DNA of 64,000 nucleotides from positions 62,001-126,000 of the forward strand of contig JAOAHZ010000006.1 in the NCBI GenBank assembly GCA_026414975.1, given 5' to 3'. This DNA comes from Bacteroidia bacterium (lineage in GTDB: Bacteria > Bacteroidota > Bacteroidia > SpSt-205). Positions 42,924 through 51,889 of the stretch are shown here, piece by piece. A program made the position numbers and the translations under genes. The notes beneath the pieces were generated by a model that had not been told where the DNA came from, did not search any database, and saw nothing but the letters and a program-made list of their open reading frames with translations. Numbering within the stretch: the first letter of the stretch is position 1; each line of letters starts with the position of its first letter.

Positions 42924-43767
42924 GATACTGGCTCCTATAGCCTTAGACTCTACAAACGAGGAGGAAATCCTGCTCAGTCTTCATTACCTTTTGCATGGCC
43001 TGCATAGTGTGCCAGAGCTTCGCTTGTTTCATGTGATTTCGCCAGACAGGGTCCAGCTTGCCCCAGTGCGTGGTGAAAGCTTCCTTCATCAGATTGAGCT
43101 GTGCACGAAACAAGCTGAAGAAAAACTCCAAGGTTACATCACTGTGCTTCGGGGAAAAAGTCCTCCCTCCGCTCATCTAACCTACCACATAGAAAGCCAC
43201 GAAGTGGCTGCCCCTGCAGAGGCTATTCTGGCTCATTTATCATCGTATAACTATTCGCTTGTAGTTCTCTCCTTCAAGCAACGCCGAAAATGGGAGCGAT
43301 TTTTTGGCACGACCGCTCTATGGGATATCATAGAACAGGCTCGTGTCCCCATTTTACTCTTGTCGGTTCCTCTTTCTATCTCGCCGCGTCGGATTTTATG
43401 GGTGTCCTCTATGGAGCCTGATTCCTTCGCTCTGCTTGGTTCTCTTGTCCCCTTCGTTCGAAAACTAAATGGGACTTTTTACTGTGCGAAAATCAACACT
43501 CCTCACACATTTACCACGCATCGAACTTTTCAGCGACAGGTTTTAGACATGTGTGACTACATCATAGACCATGTTGATCCTGATTTCATTCCTGAGGAGT
43601 GCTTATTATATGCAGACAAAGACATAAGTGAAGGAGCTTTGCATGTTGTTCAAGATTTTTTGATGGATATTGCAGCCATGGATGCGGAAGAAGCTCTTTC
43701 AGAATGGAAAATGGTAGATAAACTGATATCTCATCAAGTTCCCCTCCTTTTTCTAAGGTCCCGATAG
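42877..43767 (+). CDS. Tandem universal stress protein-like protein
   Basis: 296 residues. The first UspA-like half ends with YNYSLVVLSFKQRRKWERFFGTTALWDIIEQARVPILLLS, the family pattern for the last strands. The second half (about 170-296) repeats the fold and ends VDKLISHQVPLLFLRSR. The ATP loop G-2x-G-9x-G is not well kept. Start ATG 42877, or ATG 42895 with less overlap of the preceding gene. Third gene of a phosphatase, redox and stress cluster. Confidence 0.8.
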   Translation: MPKPSAMSQIGNDSFRILAPIALDSTNEEEILLSLHYLLHGLHSVPELRLFHVISPDRVQLAPVRGESFLHQIELCTKQAEEKLQGYITVLRGKSPPSAHLTYHIESHEVAAPAEAILAHLSSYNYSLVVLSFKQRRKWERFFGTTALWDIIEQARVPILLLSVPLSISPRRILWVSSMEPDSFALLGSLVPFVRKLNGTFYCAKINTPHTFTTHRTFQRQVLDMCDYIIDHVDPDFIPEECLLYADKDISEGALHVVQDFLMDIAAMDAEEALSEWKMVDKLISHQVPLLFLRSR

Positions 43768-43789
43768 CGGTTGGACATGACTTCGTCGT

Positions 43790-44677
43790 CTAAAAGAATA
43801 GTTGCAGAGCATCAGCAAAGAAGTATCTCAGCCCTTCTCCAAATCCATAGGATAAGATACAAGTCGCTGAGAGTACCACAAGGCTCTCGACCGCTTCTTG
43901 CCTAAAAGACCGCTCAAAAATCACTGAGCTGTAATACATAAACGCTAATACCATCATGACAGCTAATAGAACTGACCACCAAAATGCAGCTTTAGTGCTC
44001 GGGAAGCTAAAATAGGGTAGAGCTAAAATAACTACAGCTACGATATACGAAATGCCTGTGTAAAGGGCGGAACTTAGGGGGGATATAGAGGGATTCTGTT
44101 TAGCTTGGAGATAGGCGGCAGAAGCCATAGATATGGAGGCAGCAAAGCCCACAATCAGACCTGCCAAGCCGGCCGCTAAAGGCCGATGAGACATGCCCAG
44201 AAAACCCGCATGAACGCCCGTTACCTCAATGATCGCATCCGATAAACCTAGTATGATAAATCCAGCGTATTTCAGTCTGGGCTCCTCGGCTCGTATAGCG
44301 TTGATAAACTCGGCTTCATGTTTCTCTTCATCCTCTATTAGACGATGAAGAGTAGATTGAGGCTCGGGCGGTAGAGTGGGGAGAAGTCGCCGATAGGCTT
44401 CTATTGTTTGATGTTCTTTTAGCTCCAAGAGGCGCAGGACAAAACTAATCCCGAAAAGCCACAGGAGAATCTTATACCACCAGAATCGCCATTTAGGATA
44501 TGTAGCCTTCTCTGAGAGCCACTGCTGCCAGAAGGTGTAGTGGGATCGTTCTTGGGAGGCGAAGCTGAGGAGAATCTCACGCATTCTGGGGTTTTTGGTG
44601 GTTTGGGCGAGCCATTCGTATAGGTGAGTATTGAAGAGTTCTTCAGAGGCGTATCGGAGAGCGAGATGGATCGGCAC
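43790..44677 (-). CDS. Ferritin-like/VIT1 iron or manganese transporter fusion
   Basis: 295 residues. N-terminal rubrerythrin-like four-helix domain (YASEELFNTHLYEWLAQ, SQERSHYTFWQQWL, LHRLIEDEEKHEAEFI with Glu/His metal ligands) joined to a CCC1/VIT1 membrane domain (IILGLSDAIIEVTGVHAGFLG and five hydrophobic segments). Such fusions export or sequester Fe2+/Mn2+ and protect from iron stress. GTG 44677 is selected by a TACCTTTG element 4 nt upstream; the longer frame reaches 44716. Divergent from the thiolase gene. Confidence 0.88.
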   Translation of the reverse strand: MPIHLALRYASEELFNTHLYEWLAQTTKNPRMREILLSFASQERSHYTFWQQWLSEKATYPKWRFWWYKILLWLFGISFVLRLLELKEHQTIEAYRRLLPTLPPEPQSTLHRLIEDEEKHEAEFINAIRAEEPRLKYAGFIILGLSDAIIEVTGVHAGFLGMSHRPLAAGLAGLIVGFAASISMASAAYLQAKQNPSISPLSSALYTGISYIVAVVILALPYFSFPSTKAAFWWSVLLAVMMVLAFMYYSSVIFERSFRQEAVESLVVLSATCILSYGFGEGLRYFFADALQLFF

Positions 44678-44681
44678 TCTA

Positions 44682-44689
44682 CAAAGGTA
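44682..44689 (-). promoter_or_regulatory. Promoter -7 element of the VIT1 fusion gene
   Basis: TACCTTTG on the minus strand, 4 nt before GTG 44677 and only 5 bp from the divergent thiolase element. Confidence 0.7.
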
Positions 44690-44694
44690 ATCTG

Positions 44695-44702
44695 TACCTT
44701 CG
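44695..44702 (+). promoter_or_regulatory. Promoter -7 element of the thiolase gene
   Basis: TACCTTCG ending 5 nt before ATG 44708. It nearly touches the divergent VIT1 element. Confidence 0.7.
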
Positions 44703-44707
44703 CTTTT

Positions 44708-45886
44708 ATGCCACAAGTATTCATCGTCGCAGCCAAGCGTACCCCGATCGGAAGCTTTATGGGGTCGCTTTCTACAATACCTGCCCCTGAACTTGGGGCA
44801 ATCGCTCTTAAGAGTGCATTAGAGCAAGCGGGGGTCTCTCCCGAAGCGATCGAGGAAGTGATTTTTGGAAATGTTTTATCTGCCAACTTAGGGCAAGCTC
44901 CAGCTACCCAGGTGGCGCTCAAGGCTGGATTGCCTCCTACTGTGCCTGCGACGCTCGTGAACAAGGTATGCGCTTCTGGCCTGAAAGCCGTCATGATAGG
45001 GGCCCAGGCTATACTCACAGGCCAAGCTGACCTTATTGCAGCAGGAGGGATGGAAAATATGAGCTTGACCCCTTTTTACTTAGTCCAGCAAAGGGCAGGC
45101 GCTCGCTTTGGTCATACGCAGACTATAGATGGAATCCTGCGCGATGGGTTGGAGGATGCTTATTGTAGTTTGACCATGGGTGCTGTAACTGAAACCTGCG
45201 CTGCTACTTATCATATCACGCGTCAAATGCAAGATGAATACGCTATCCTTTCCTATCAGCGGGCTCAGGCCGCTCAGGCCAAGGGGCTCTTTGCAGATGA
45301 GATAACTCCAGTTAGCGTCAGTCAAAAAGGTTCTGCTCTACTTGTATCAGAGGATGAGGAGCCTAAAAAGGCCAACTTTGACAAGATACCTACCCTAAAG
45401 CCCGCCTTTCGGCCTGATGGGACTATAACTGCAGCGAACGCCTCCAAGATAAACGATGGAGCGGCAGCCGTGGTACTGGCTTCGGAAAAAGCGGTGGAGC
45501 GGTATAACCTTCGTCCTTTAGCTCGGATACTAAGCTGGGCTGACGCAGCTAAGGAGCCGACTTGGTTTAGCATTGCTCCCACCGACGCTATCAAAAAAGC
45601 TCTTGCTCGTGCTCAGCTTTCCATAGAACAGATAGAGGCCTTTGAGATAAATGAAGCCTTTGCTGCCGTGGCCTTGGCTAATCAGAAACTGCTCGGCATT
45701 CCCACGGAGAAACTAAATGTGTTAGGCGGTGCAGTGGCTTTGGGGCATCCTTTAGGGGCTAGCGGTGCCCGCATCTTGGTGACTCTTCTGACAGCCCTCA
45801 AACAAATGGGAGGCCGATATGGAGCGGTTGGGATTTGTAATGGAGGTGGAGGCGCATCGGCTATGGTGATTGAGAGGGTGATGTAG
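44708..45886 (+). CDS. Acetyl-CoA C-acetyltransferase (thiolase)
   Basis: 392 residues. Condenses or cleaves acyl-CoA thioesters. The nucleophile Cys is in VNKVCASGLKAVMIGAQ, the His in GGAVALGHPLGASGARI, and the second Cys in GICNGGGGASAMVIE; EAFEINEAFAAVAL is also conserved. The start RTPIGSFMGSLSTIPAPELG is family-typical, and ATG 44708 is confirmed by the promoter. The longer frame from 44624 overlaps the divergent gene and is rejected. Confidence 0.95.
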   Translation: MPQVFIVAAKRTPIGSFMGSLSTIPAPELGAIALKSALEQAGVSPEAIEEVIFGNVLSANLGQAPATQVALKAGLPPTVPATLVNKVCASGLKAVMIGAQAILTGQADLIAAGGMENMSLTPFYLVQQRAGARFGHTQTIDGILRDGLEDAYCSLTMGAVTETCAATYHITRQMQDEYAILSYQRAQAAQAKGLFADEITPVSVSQKGSALLVSEDEEPKKANFDKIPTLKPAFRPDGTITAANASKINDGAAAVVLASEKAVERYNLRPLARILSWADAAKEPTWFSIAPTDAIKKALARAQLSIEQIEAFEINEAFAAVALANQKLLGIPTEKLNVLGGAVALGHPLGASGARILVTLLTALKQMGGRYGAVGICNGGGGASAMVIERVM

Positions 45887-45891
45887 GCTCT

Positions 45892-45919
45892 GGAGAGAGA
45901 AGGCGATTTGTTTCTCTCC
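45892..45919. promoter_or_regulatory. Inverted repeat between thiolase and DNA ligase genes
   Basis: GGAGAGA (45892-45898) and TCTCTCC (45913-45919) with a 14-nt loop, ending 4 nt before the ligase ATG. It could be an operator or an RNA hairpin over the start; no T-run follows. Confidence 0.35.
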
Positions 45920-45923
45920 ATAC

Positions 45924-47525
45924 ATGCAGCGGTTGATTGCCCTGTATCAGGCCTTAGACCAAACCCAAAGTCAAAATGCCAAGCTTCAGGCTTTACGCAA
46001 GTACTTTGAGGCGGCTGATCCCCACGAAGCCGCATGGACCGTGGAGTTATTGCGTGGAGGGCATGCTCGCCGATTCATCTCTCCTCGCAAGCTGCGTCAA
46101 TGGTTGGCTGAGTACCTAAACTTGCCCTTCGAAGTGGTAGAGGATTGCTATCACTATGTGGGAGACCTCTCTGAGACGGTTGCCCTTCTCCTGCCTAACC
46201 GCCTCAATCCTCCCAATCATCTCCCATCCCTGCCCTACTTGGCCGAAATAGAGCTACCTCGGCTAGCTTCACTGTCTGAATCAGAACAGCAGGCGTGGTT
46301 ATACGAGTACTGGGGTAAACTAAACTACTGGGAGGCCTTTCTTTTCCATAAGCTCCTTCTTGGAGCGATGAGAGTAGGTGTGGCTGAAGGGCTCTTGACT
46401 CGAGCCTTAGCAGAAGCTCTTGGCTTATCAGAAGCCCAGGTGGCCCAGCGGCTCGCTGGCGAGTGGAAGCCCTCGCCTTACTTTTATCAGCACTTGCGTA
46501 GGGGAGAAGGAAATAGTTTGGAACCCTATCCCTTCTTCTTGGCTTATCCCATAGAAGACTTGGGGGAAGCCTTTCGAGAGAAGTTGAACGATCTATCAGA
46601 TTATCAGATAGAATGGAAGTGGGATGGGGTTCGAGTACAGGTAGTGCGGCGTGAAGGCGGAATCGCTCTTTGGTCCCGAGGCGGCGTGTGTATAACCGAG
46701 AGCTTCCCCGATATTATCCAGAGGTACGCTGCTTTGCCCCCCGGTACCGTCATAGATGGAGAGTTGCTGATTGTAAAAGAAGGTGTAATACAGCCATTTT
46801 CAGCTCTGCAGAGGCGCCTTTTGAGAAAGAAGGTCTCTTCTAACATCCTCAGGGAGTTGCCAGCTACCCTTTTTGCCTATGACTTATTAGAGTGGAACGG
46901 GAAAGACCTTCGATCTCATCCCCTTTCTGAACGCAGAGCCTTATTAGAAGGGCTTTCTCTTTCGTATCCCTTTGTAGAGTTGTCCCCGACGGTGGAGCCG
47001 CTGGATTGGGCAGCTTTAGAGGAGCTGCGAGCCCATCCTCCTTTCGGTGCAGAAGGACTTATGCTCAAAAAGAAAGACAGCCCTTATTTGATAGGGAGAC
47101 GACGCGGCTTTTGGTGGAAGTATAAACGCAGTCCCTTTTCTGTAGATGCTGTCTTGATCTATGCGCAGCGCGGACATGGGCGGCGCTCAGGCTGGTATAC
47201 TGATCTCACCTTTGCCTTATGGGATGGCAGGGGGCGCTTGGTAACATTTGCCAAAGCCTACTCTGGCTTGACCGATCAAGAGATGCAAGAGCTGACGCGA
47301 TGGATTCGTGCGCACGCCGTGGAGAAGGTCGGACCTGTAGTTAAGGTTCCACCCGTATGGGTATTTGAGATAGGGTTTGAGGGCATTCAAGTTTCCACCC
47401 GTCATAAGTGTGGATATGCGGTACGCTTTCCTCGGGTCCTTCGGTGGCGCCGCGATAAGAAGGCTGAGGAGGCTGACTGTCTAAGCGCTTTGGAGCGCAT
47501 CGCTGCCCTGCAAGCACCCCTATAA
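45924..47525 (+). CDS. ATP-dependent DNA ligase
   Basis: 533 residues. An N-terminal helical DNA-binding domain (about 1-190) is followed by a nucleotidyltransferase domain with motif I EWKWDGVRVQ (adenylated Lys), motif III TVIDGELL, motif IV AEGLMLK and motif V FWWKYKRSP, then an OB-fold. This is the long bacterial ATP ligase type. In other bacteria it is often clustered with a ligase-associated exonuclease and a DEXH helicase, which are not here. It would act in repair; the NAD+ ligase is expected elsewhere. Confidence 0.93.
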   Translation: MQRLIALYQALDQTQSQNAKLQALRKYFEAADPHEAAWTVELLRGGHARRFISPRKLRQWLAEYLNLPFEVVEDCYHYVGDLSETVALLLPNRLNPPNHLPSLPYLAEIELPRLASLSESEQQAWLYEYWGKLNYWEAFLFHKLLLGAMRVGVAEGLLTRALAEALGLSEAQVAQRLAGEWKPSPYFYQHLRRGEGNSLEPYPFFLAYPIEDLGEAFREKLNDLSDYQIEWKWDGVRVQVVRREGGIALWSRGGVCITESFPDIIQRYAALPPGTVIDGELLIVKEGVIQPFSALQRRLLRKKVSSNILRELPATLFAYDLLEWNGKDLRSHPLSERRALLEGLSLSYPFVELSPTVEPLDWAALEELRAHPPFGAEGLMLKKKDSPYLIGRRRGFWWKYKRSPFSVDAVLIYAQRGHGRRSGWYTDLTFALWDGRGRLVTFAKAYSGLTDQEMQELTRWIRAHAVEKVGPVVKVPPVWVFEIGFEGIQVSTRHKCGYAVRFPRVLRWRRDKKAEEADCLSALERIAALQAPL

Positions 47526-47667
47526 AATGCTCGTGGGCGTCGGTCGGTTGGCTAGAGCTCTGGTTTTCAGCTAAATCTCTCTGCGGCGTGGATAACTAAA
47601 GCGTGTAACTCAATAAAGGCGGAAGGTTTGGAAACAGGTGGCGCGCTAAGAAGCGCGGCTTCAAGCC
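47526..47667. other. Intergenic region between convergent ligase and TonB-receptor genes
   Basis: 142 bp without an ORF. A 6-bp GC-rich stem with an AAGA loop (47642-47657) could be a weak bidirectional terminator; there is no T-run. Confidence 0.35.
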
Positions 47668-50487
47668 CTAACCCCGGCTCAGAATGTATCGTACAGTCAA
47701 ATAGAACCTATAAGCCCACCGTTCCCAAGTGGGCTGTGTATCCTGTCCTACTCTAAACTTGCTTACATTGCCTACCTGTTGAGTGCGTCGGTAAGGTTGA
47801 TTGATAAAGTCCCATACAGCGAGGCGCAACTCCCATCTATCACCCAGGCGATAGGTTGCCTGTCCTTCAACCATCACTCGTCCCCGCTCTATGACATGCG
47901 GATAGATATAAGGGTCAAATCCGATGGCCCAAATCTGCAAACTGGTATAAGTAAGGAAGCCCGCCAGCTCATACCGCGGATGTGTGTAGATCAGTCCAGC
48001 ATTTCCGACTATTGGGGCGTGCCCTTGTAATCTTCCTTCCAACCAGCCTATTTTACCCCATACAGGCTGTTCCAGTCCGCTCTCACTGACAGTTAAGGTA
48101 GCGTAGCTCCAAAGGCGAGAACCCCCAGTCTCCCATATGGGATAGCGAGTCTCTAGCTCTATGCCCAAAATCTCACCCCAAGAGCGACTCCTAATCGCAT
48201 AGCTGAAGGTCAGGGTATAGCTGGCGGGCTCCAAATAAGTCTCGGGCAGATGCCATATCCGCTTGTAGAATAAGCCTATGGCGAAAAGTTGAGCTTTGCT
48301 CCGCAACCATTCCCATCGGATATCGGCATTCCAACTGCGGCCGGTTTGTACATTTTGATCACCCCGCCAATAAATACCCCAGAAATAGTCAAAGTAGGCT
48401 AAGGGGACCTGAGTCGGAAAGGGGGGCCGAATAAGAGTGAGATTAGTTCCTATGCGTAAAGTCTGTATTTCCCCTATCCTGTACTTCAAGAGCATAGCGG
48501 GTAAAAGATGGGCCTCGGTGATTTTCACCAGGGTTGTTTCTTGCTCTGAAGCAACAGGCACATTCCAGATGTGTCTCTGCCAGGTTTCATAGCGCAATCC
48601 GCCTAGTATCTCCCACCGAGGATTCCAAGATGCTCGAATCCATCCATATCCGGCCGATAGTTGAGTGGTTCCTCTGTGCCGATGATAGTTGCTCGTTCGG
48701 TCTATTAGGTACCATCCTCCGGGCTGAATATACGAAGGACTATACACCTCTCGGATAAGGGAGAGGCTTAGGGCATTCGGATTCATGAAGGGGAACCCAC
48801 CAGCCGTATCCGGCATAAAGCCCACCTGGCGTCCTCTGAATCGCTGCTGCTCCAGTGAATACCAGCCTCCCACTCTGAGCTGTATCCATCGGTCTTGGGA
48901 GCCCCAGCGCCTTTCTATGTGAGGATGGACATAACCCTGAAAGGCGCTGACCTTGGAGGTCCAGATTTGAGCATAGATTTCCGACTCGTTGTAGAGCTCA
49001 CGCTCGTAGACAATATCCAATGAGTCAGGATAGCGAACATAATTCATGGCGCCAGCCTGAGGAATAGCGTTCTTTTGAGATACAAAGCCCAGTTGCACTC
49101 GTCCTTGCCATTCCCCAAAGTTGAAACTCCATCCAGGCCGAATAATCCCCAGCCACGAACGCTGAACAAGTAGGCTGGAGTACCAGCTATACACCTTTCG
49201 GGTGGAGTCTATGTCTGGATTTATGTACAAAGCCTCTTCTAAGCTAAACTTTTGGACGGTACTTGCAAGAAAAAAGCCCTCAAGCGTAAGCGCGTGGGCT
49301 AATGTAGGGCTGTAGTGAGCGTGCCAAGACAGGCCTCCGCTTTGGTTATAGACATGAAGAGGTGAGTTTCTTACAGGGTCAAGGTGGCTCTCAAAAGACC
49401 ATCTGCCGTCTTTTTCAACAAAGGTGCCATGTTGGAATGAAAATTCGCTTGTGAGGTATCGCCTGGAATAGGCAGCTCGTAGAGCCAAGCCACCTCTGAC
49501 TAATCGTTTATCTAAGCTCAGGGACAAAAGTACTCCCGGTGGACCGTGGCGCAGCGTATCGGGTATAGTGTAGCGCTGAACCTGTCGTCCATAGGTAAAG
49601 TTTTCTGGAAGAGGAACTCCCCTATTTTCAGAGGCTTGTATCACACGAGGGGGAGGAAAATCCGACGGTAAGGGTGATTTCAAAGGGCTCCTGAGGGAAG
49701 CAAAAGGACGTCCTAGAGCACCGGCGTCCGCTTCAGTGGTGAAGCTGATTTGCCATCCTTCCGTAGAGGCCGTAGGTAACTGGAAATCAACCATACCGCC
49801 GCCAAAGTGTCCCAGTAGCTCGGGCGTCCAAAACTTACGAACCTCTATGCGCCCCAACAAGGTCGTGATTAGCTGATCTAACTCACCAAAACTCGCATCG
49901 TAGTTGAGCCACGCAGGATAAGCAGCCCAAAAGGCAAAGGCATTGTATCGCTCACCCATACCCCGTATGCTCACAAAGCGTCCCGAAAGGAGCGATACCC
50001 CTGGCAGCCTTCGCAAAACGTTTGGAGCATAGAAATCCGTGCTACGCTTCATGATAAGCTCTTGCGAGTATAGCTCCCCTATCTCCAAACTTCGTAGCCG
50101 CTCTATGAATGCTCCAGTTTCTGATTCGCGCTGAATGTCTGAAACAATTTGAACCTCCTCTAATTCTGCTTCAATCGGCATTAATGGCAGCAGTACCTCT
50201 ACGGACGGATTAGGAATATAGACTTTTAGGGTGCGATAGCCTGACAGGAAGACTATTAGGGTGTCAGCCGACTCGAAAGGTATGACAAAAGCACCTCTCT
50301 CATCCGTAAAGCCCCCTCTTCCTGACAAGCGAATCTGAACGCCAGGCAAGGGTTCCCCCGTGCGAGCCTCAATCACTCGCCCGCGTAAAATAGCAGGCAC
50401 CCTGTCTAAAGGAACGGGGGAAATAGCTATACGCTCCTCTTGAGCCAGCAGTAGGCTTATGACTATGCATCCGTAGAAAAGTCGCAT
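47668..50487 (-). CDS. TonB-dependent outer-membrane receptor with CarboxypepD-like domain
   Basis: 939 residues. Signal MRLFYGCIVISLLLAQ, then a carboxypeptidase-regulatory-like beta domain (about 30-110, LRGRVIEARTGEPLPGVQIRLSGRGGFTDERGAF), a plug (about 120-240, LRRLPGVSLLSGRFVSIRGMGERYNAFAF) and a long barrel. Substrate unknown. There is no SusD partner, so it is not a typical SusC. The start is supported by TACACTTG (50499-50492), 4 nt upstream. Confidence 0.92.
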   Translation of the reverse strand: MRLFYGCIVISLLLAQEERIAISPVPLDRVPAILRGRVIEARTGEPLPGVQIRLSGRGGFTDERGAFVIPFESADTLIVFLSGYRTLKVYIPNPSVEVLLPLMPIEAELEEVQIVSDIQRESETGAFIERLRSLEIGELYSQELIMKRSTDFYAPNVLRRLPGVSLLSGRFVSIRGMGERYNAFAFWAAYPAWLNYDASFGELDQLITTLLGRIEVRKFWTPELLGHFGGGMVDFQLPTASTEGWQISFTTEADAGALGRPFASLRSPLKSPLPSDFPPPRVIQASENRGVPLPENFTYGRQVQRYTIPDTLRHGPPGVLLSLSLDKRLVRGGLALRAAYSRRYLTSEFSFQHGTFVEKDGRWSFESHLDPVRNSPLHVYNQSGGLSWHAHYSPTLAHALTLEGFFLASTVQKFSLEEALYINPDIDSTRKVYSWYSSLLVQRSWLGIIRPGWSFNFGEWQGRVQLGFVSQKNAIPQAGAMNYVRYPDSLDIVYERELYNESEIYAQIWTSKVSAFQGYVHPHIERRWGSQDRWIQLRVGGWYSLEQQRFRGRQVGFMPDTAGGFPFMNPNALSLSLIREVYSPSYIQPGGWYLIDRTSNYHRHRGTTQLSAGYGWIRASWNPRWEILGGLRYETWQRHIWNVPVASEQETTLVKITEAHLLPAMLLKYRIGEIQTLRIGTNLTLIRPPFPTQVPLAYFDYFWGIYWRGDQNVQTGRSWNADIRWEWLRSKAQLFAIGLFYKRIWHLPETYLEPASYTLTFSYAIRSRSWGEILGIELETRYPIWETGGSRLWSYATLTVSESGLEQPVWGKIGWLEGRLQGHAPIVGNAGLIYTHPRYELAGFLTYTSLQIWAIGFDPYIYPHVIERGRVMVEGQATYRLGDRWELRLAVWDFINQPYRRTQQVGNVSKFRVGQDTQPTWERWAYRFYLTVRYILSRG

Positions 50488-50491
50488 GAGA

Positions 50492-50499
50492 CAAGTGTA
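50492..50499 (-). promoter_or_regulatory. Promoter -7 element of the TonB receptor gene
   Basis: TACACTTG on the minus strand (one mismatch from TAnnTTTG), 4 nt before ATG 50487. Confidence 0.5.
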
Positions 50500-50613
50500 C
50501 TCAAAGAGAAACTAAGCCTGAATAAAGACTTATAGCTTCTGCTCTAAGAGTTTACCAATGCCCATTCTCTCACGATTGTGCCTCTATTTGGGGTTTTATT
50601 TTATTTTACTGGC

Positions 50614-51477
50614 ATGCGAGTGGTAGGGGGCATGATTCTTCGCAATGGCATCAAGTTAGATTATCCGTTTCGGGAAGCGATTTTATCGGCTTTGCCTTTA
50701 TGTGAGCGATTCTATGTAAGCGTCGGGCAAAGCGAAGATGGTACTCGCGAGGCAGTCCTCAGTTTGGGTTCTCCCAAACTGGTGCTTTTGGATTCTACTT
50801 GGGATTTGAGTCTTCGGAAAGGGGGTATGCTTTTGGCGGTGGAGACAAATAAGCTCTTGGACTGGCTTCCGCCGGCGGATTGGGTTCTCATTCTTCAGGC
50901 AGATGAGGTCCTGCATGAGGCGGATTACACAGCCATAGAGGCAGCGATGGTTCGCTGGAAAGAGGACCCTAAAGTAGAAGGGCTAGTGTTTGACTATCTG
51001 CACTTTTATGGCAGTTACGAATGGGTGGGGGCTTCGCGTCGGTGGTACAGGCGAGAGGTTAGGATCATTCGGTCAGACCCTACCATAAGAGCTTATAAGG
51101 ATGCGCAAGGTTTTCGCCGAAAAGGACGAAAACTCCAAGTGAAGCCCAGCGGTGGTCGTATCTTCCACTATGGGTGGGTGCGTCCGCCTGAGGCTCAACT
51201 CCGCAAGTTTGCTGAGATGGAGCGTCTATGGCATAGCGATGATTGGCTGGCTCGGCACCAGCCTCAACGCTTTGTTTATCACACGACCGATGTACTCAAA
51301 CGGTATGAAGGAACTCATCCCCAAGTAATGACTGAGCGTTTAGCTGTCCCTCGTTCGTGGCACTTTGAATACAATCCAGCCGAGGCCAAGCAGACCCTCC
51401 GTGAGCGCCTGCTTCACTGGATAGAAAGACGAACAGGATGGCGTCCATGGGAGTTTCGTAACTATCGCCTCATCTAA
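50614..51477 (+). CDS. Family 2-like glycosyltransferase
   Basis: 287 residues. GT-A-like start MRVVGGMILRNGIKLDYPFREAILSAL, then FYVSVGQSEDGTREAV, and QADEVLHEADY as the metal or nucleotide-binding acidic motif. The HFYGSYEWVGASRRWYRREVRIIR block is common in small glycosyltransferases of this type. Sugar unknown. The longer frame starts at GTG 50578; ATG 50614 fits the fold better. The 3' end overlaps the convergent GNAT gene by 8 bp. Confidence 0.78.
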   Translation: MRVVGGMILRNGIKLDYPFREAILSALPLCERFYVSVGQSEDGTREAVLSLGSPKLVLLDSTWDLSLRKGGMLLAVETNKLLDWLPPADWVLILQADEVLHEADYTAIEAAMVRWKEDPKVEGLVFDYLHFYGSYEWVGASRRWYRREVRIIRSDPTIRAYKDAQGFRRKGRKLQVKPSGGRIFHYGWVRPPEAQLRKFAEMERLWHSDDWLARHQPQRFVYHTTDVLKRYEGTHPQVMTERLAVPRSWHFEYNPAEAKQTLRERLLHWIERRTGWRPWEFRNYRLI

Positions 51478-51889
51478 GGGAGAGTCTGAACACCACCTCT
51501 GGGTCGCCAGCTGAGGGCATGGGCTGAAACCCCACTTTTACGAACACATGCTGGGCCCCCTGGTTGTCTGGATGGATGGCTGCACGAATCTCAGTGATTC
51601 GGGTGCGCAAGCGCAGGCGTTCTATCACTGAACGTAGGAGGAAAACGCCATATCCAAGTCCTTGATAAGCTATATCTACCCCGACTCGGGCTATCCAGAG
51701 AAGGGGAGGTGTCCCGACCACTTCTACGAAGCCGATGAGTCGCTCCCCTTTCCATAAGCCCCATACTTGAGCCCTCTTTGTCTCGACGAGTCTTTCAGGA
51801 AGGAAGAGAGTCTGCTCAGGGGCAAGGGATACTTTCTCGATCAGAGGGTATTCATGCCTCTCAAGAGGACGTACGATGAGGTCTGTCAT
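51470..51889 (-). CDS. GNAT N-acetyltransferase, RimI-like
   Basis: 139 residues. Acetyl-CoA site motif VDIAYQGLGYGVFLLRSVIERL and NQGAQHVFVKVGF, as in RimI, which acetylates ribosomal protein S18. The upstream neighbour tsaB is a frequent partner of rimI, which supports but does not prove that role. ATG 51889 overlaps the tsaB stop (ATGA); the longer frame to 52078 is inside tsaB and rejected. Confidence 0.8.
   Translation of the reverse strand: MTDLIVRPLERHEYPLIEKVSLAPEQTLFLPERLVETKRAQVWGLWKGERLIGFVEVVGTPPLLWIARVGVDIAYQGLGYGVFLLRSVIERLRLRTRITEIRAAIHPDNQGAQHVFVKVGFQPMPSAGDPEVVFRLSLR

Noticed and set aside
44624-44707. Longer thiolase start at 44624
   Set aside because: It overlaps the divergent gene and runs through both promoter elements.
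50578-50613. Glycosyltransferase start at GTG 50578
   Set aside because: The extra residues are not part of the GT-A fold; MRVVGGMILRNG is the natural beginning.
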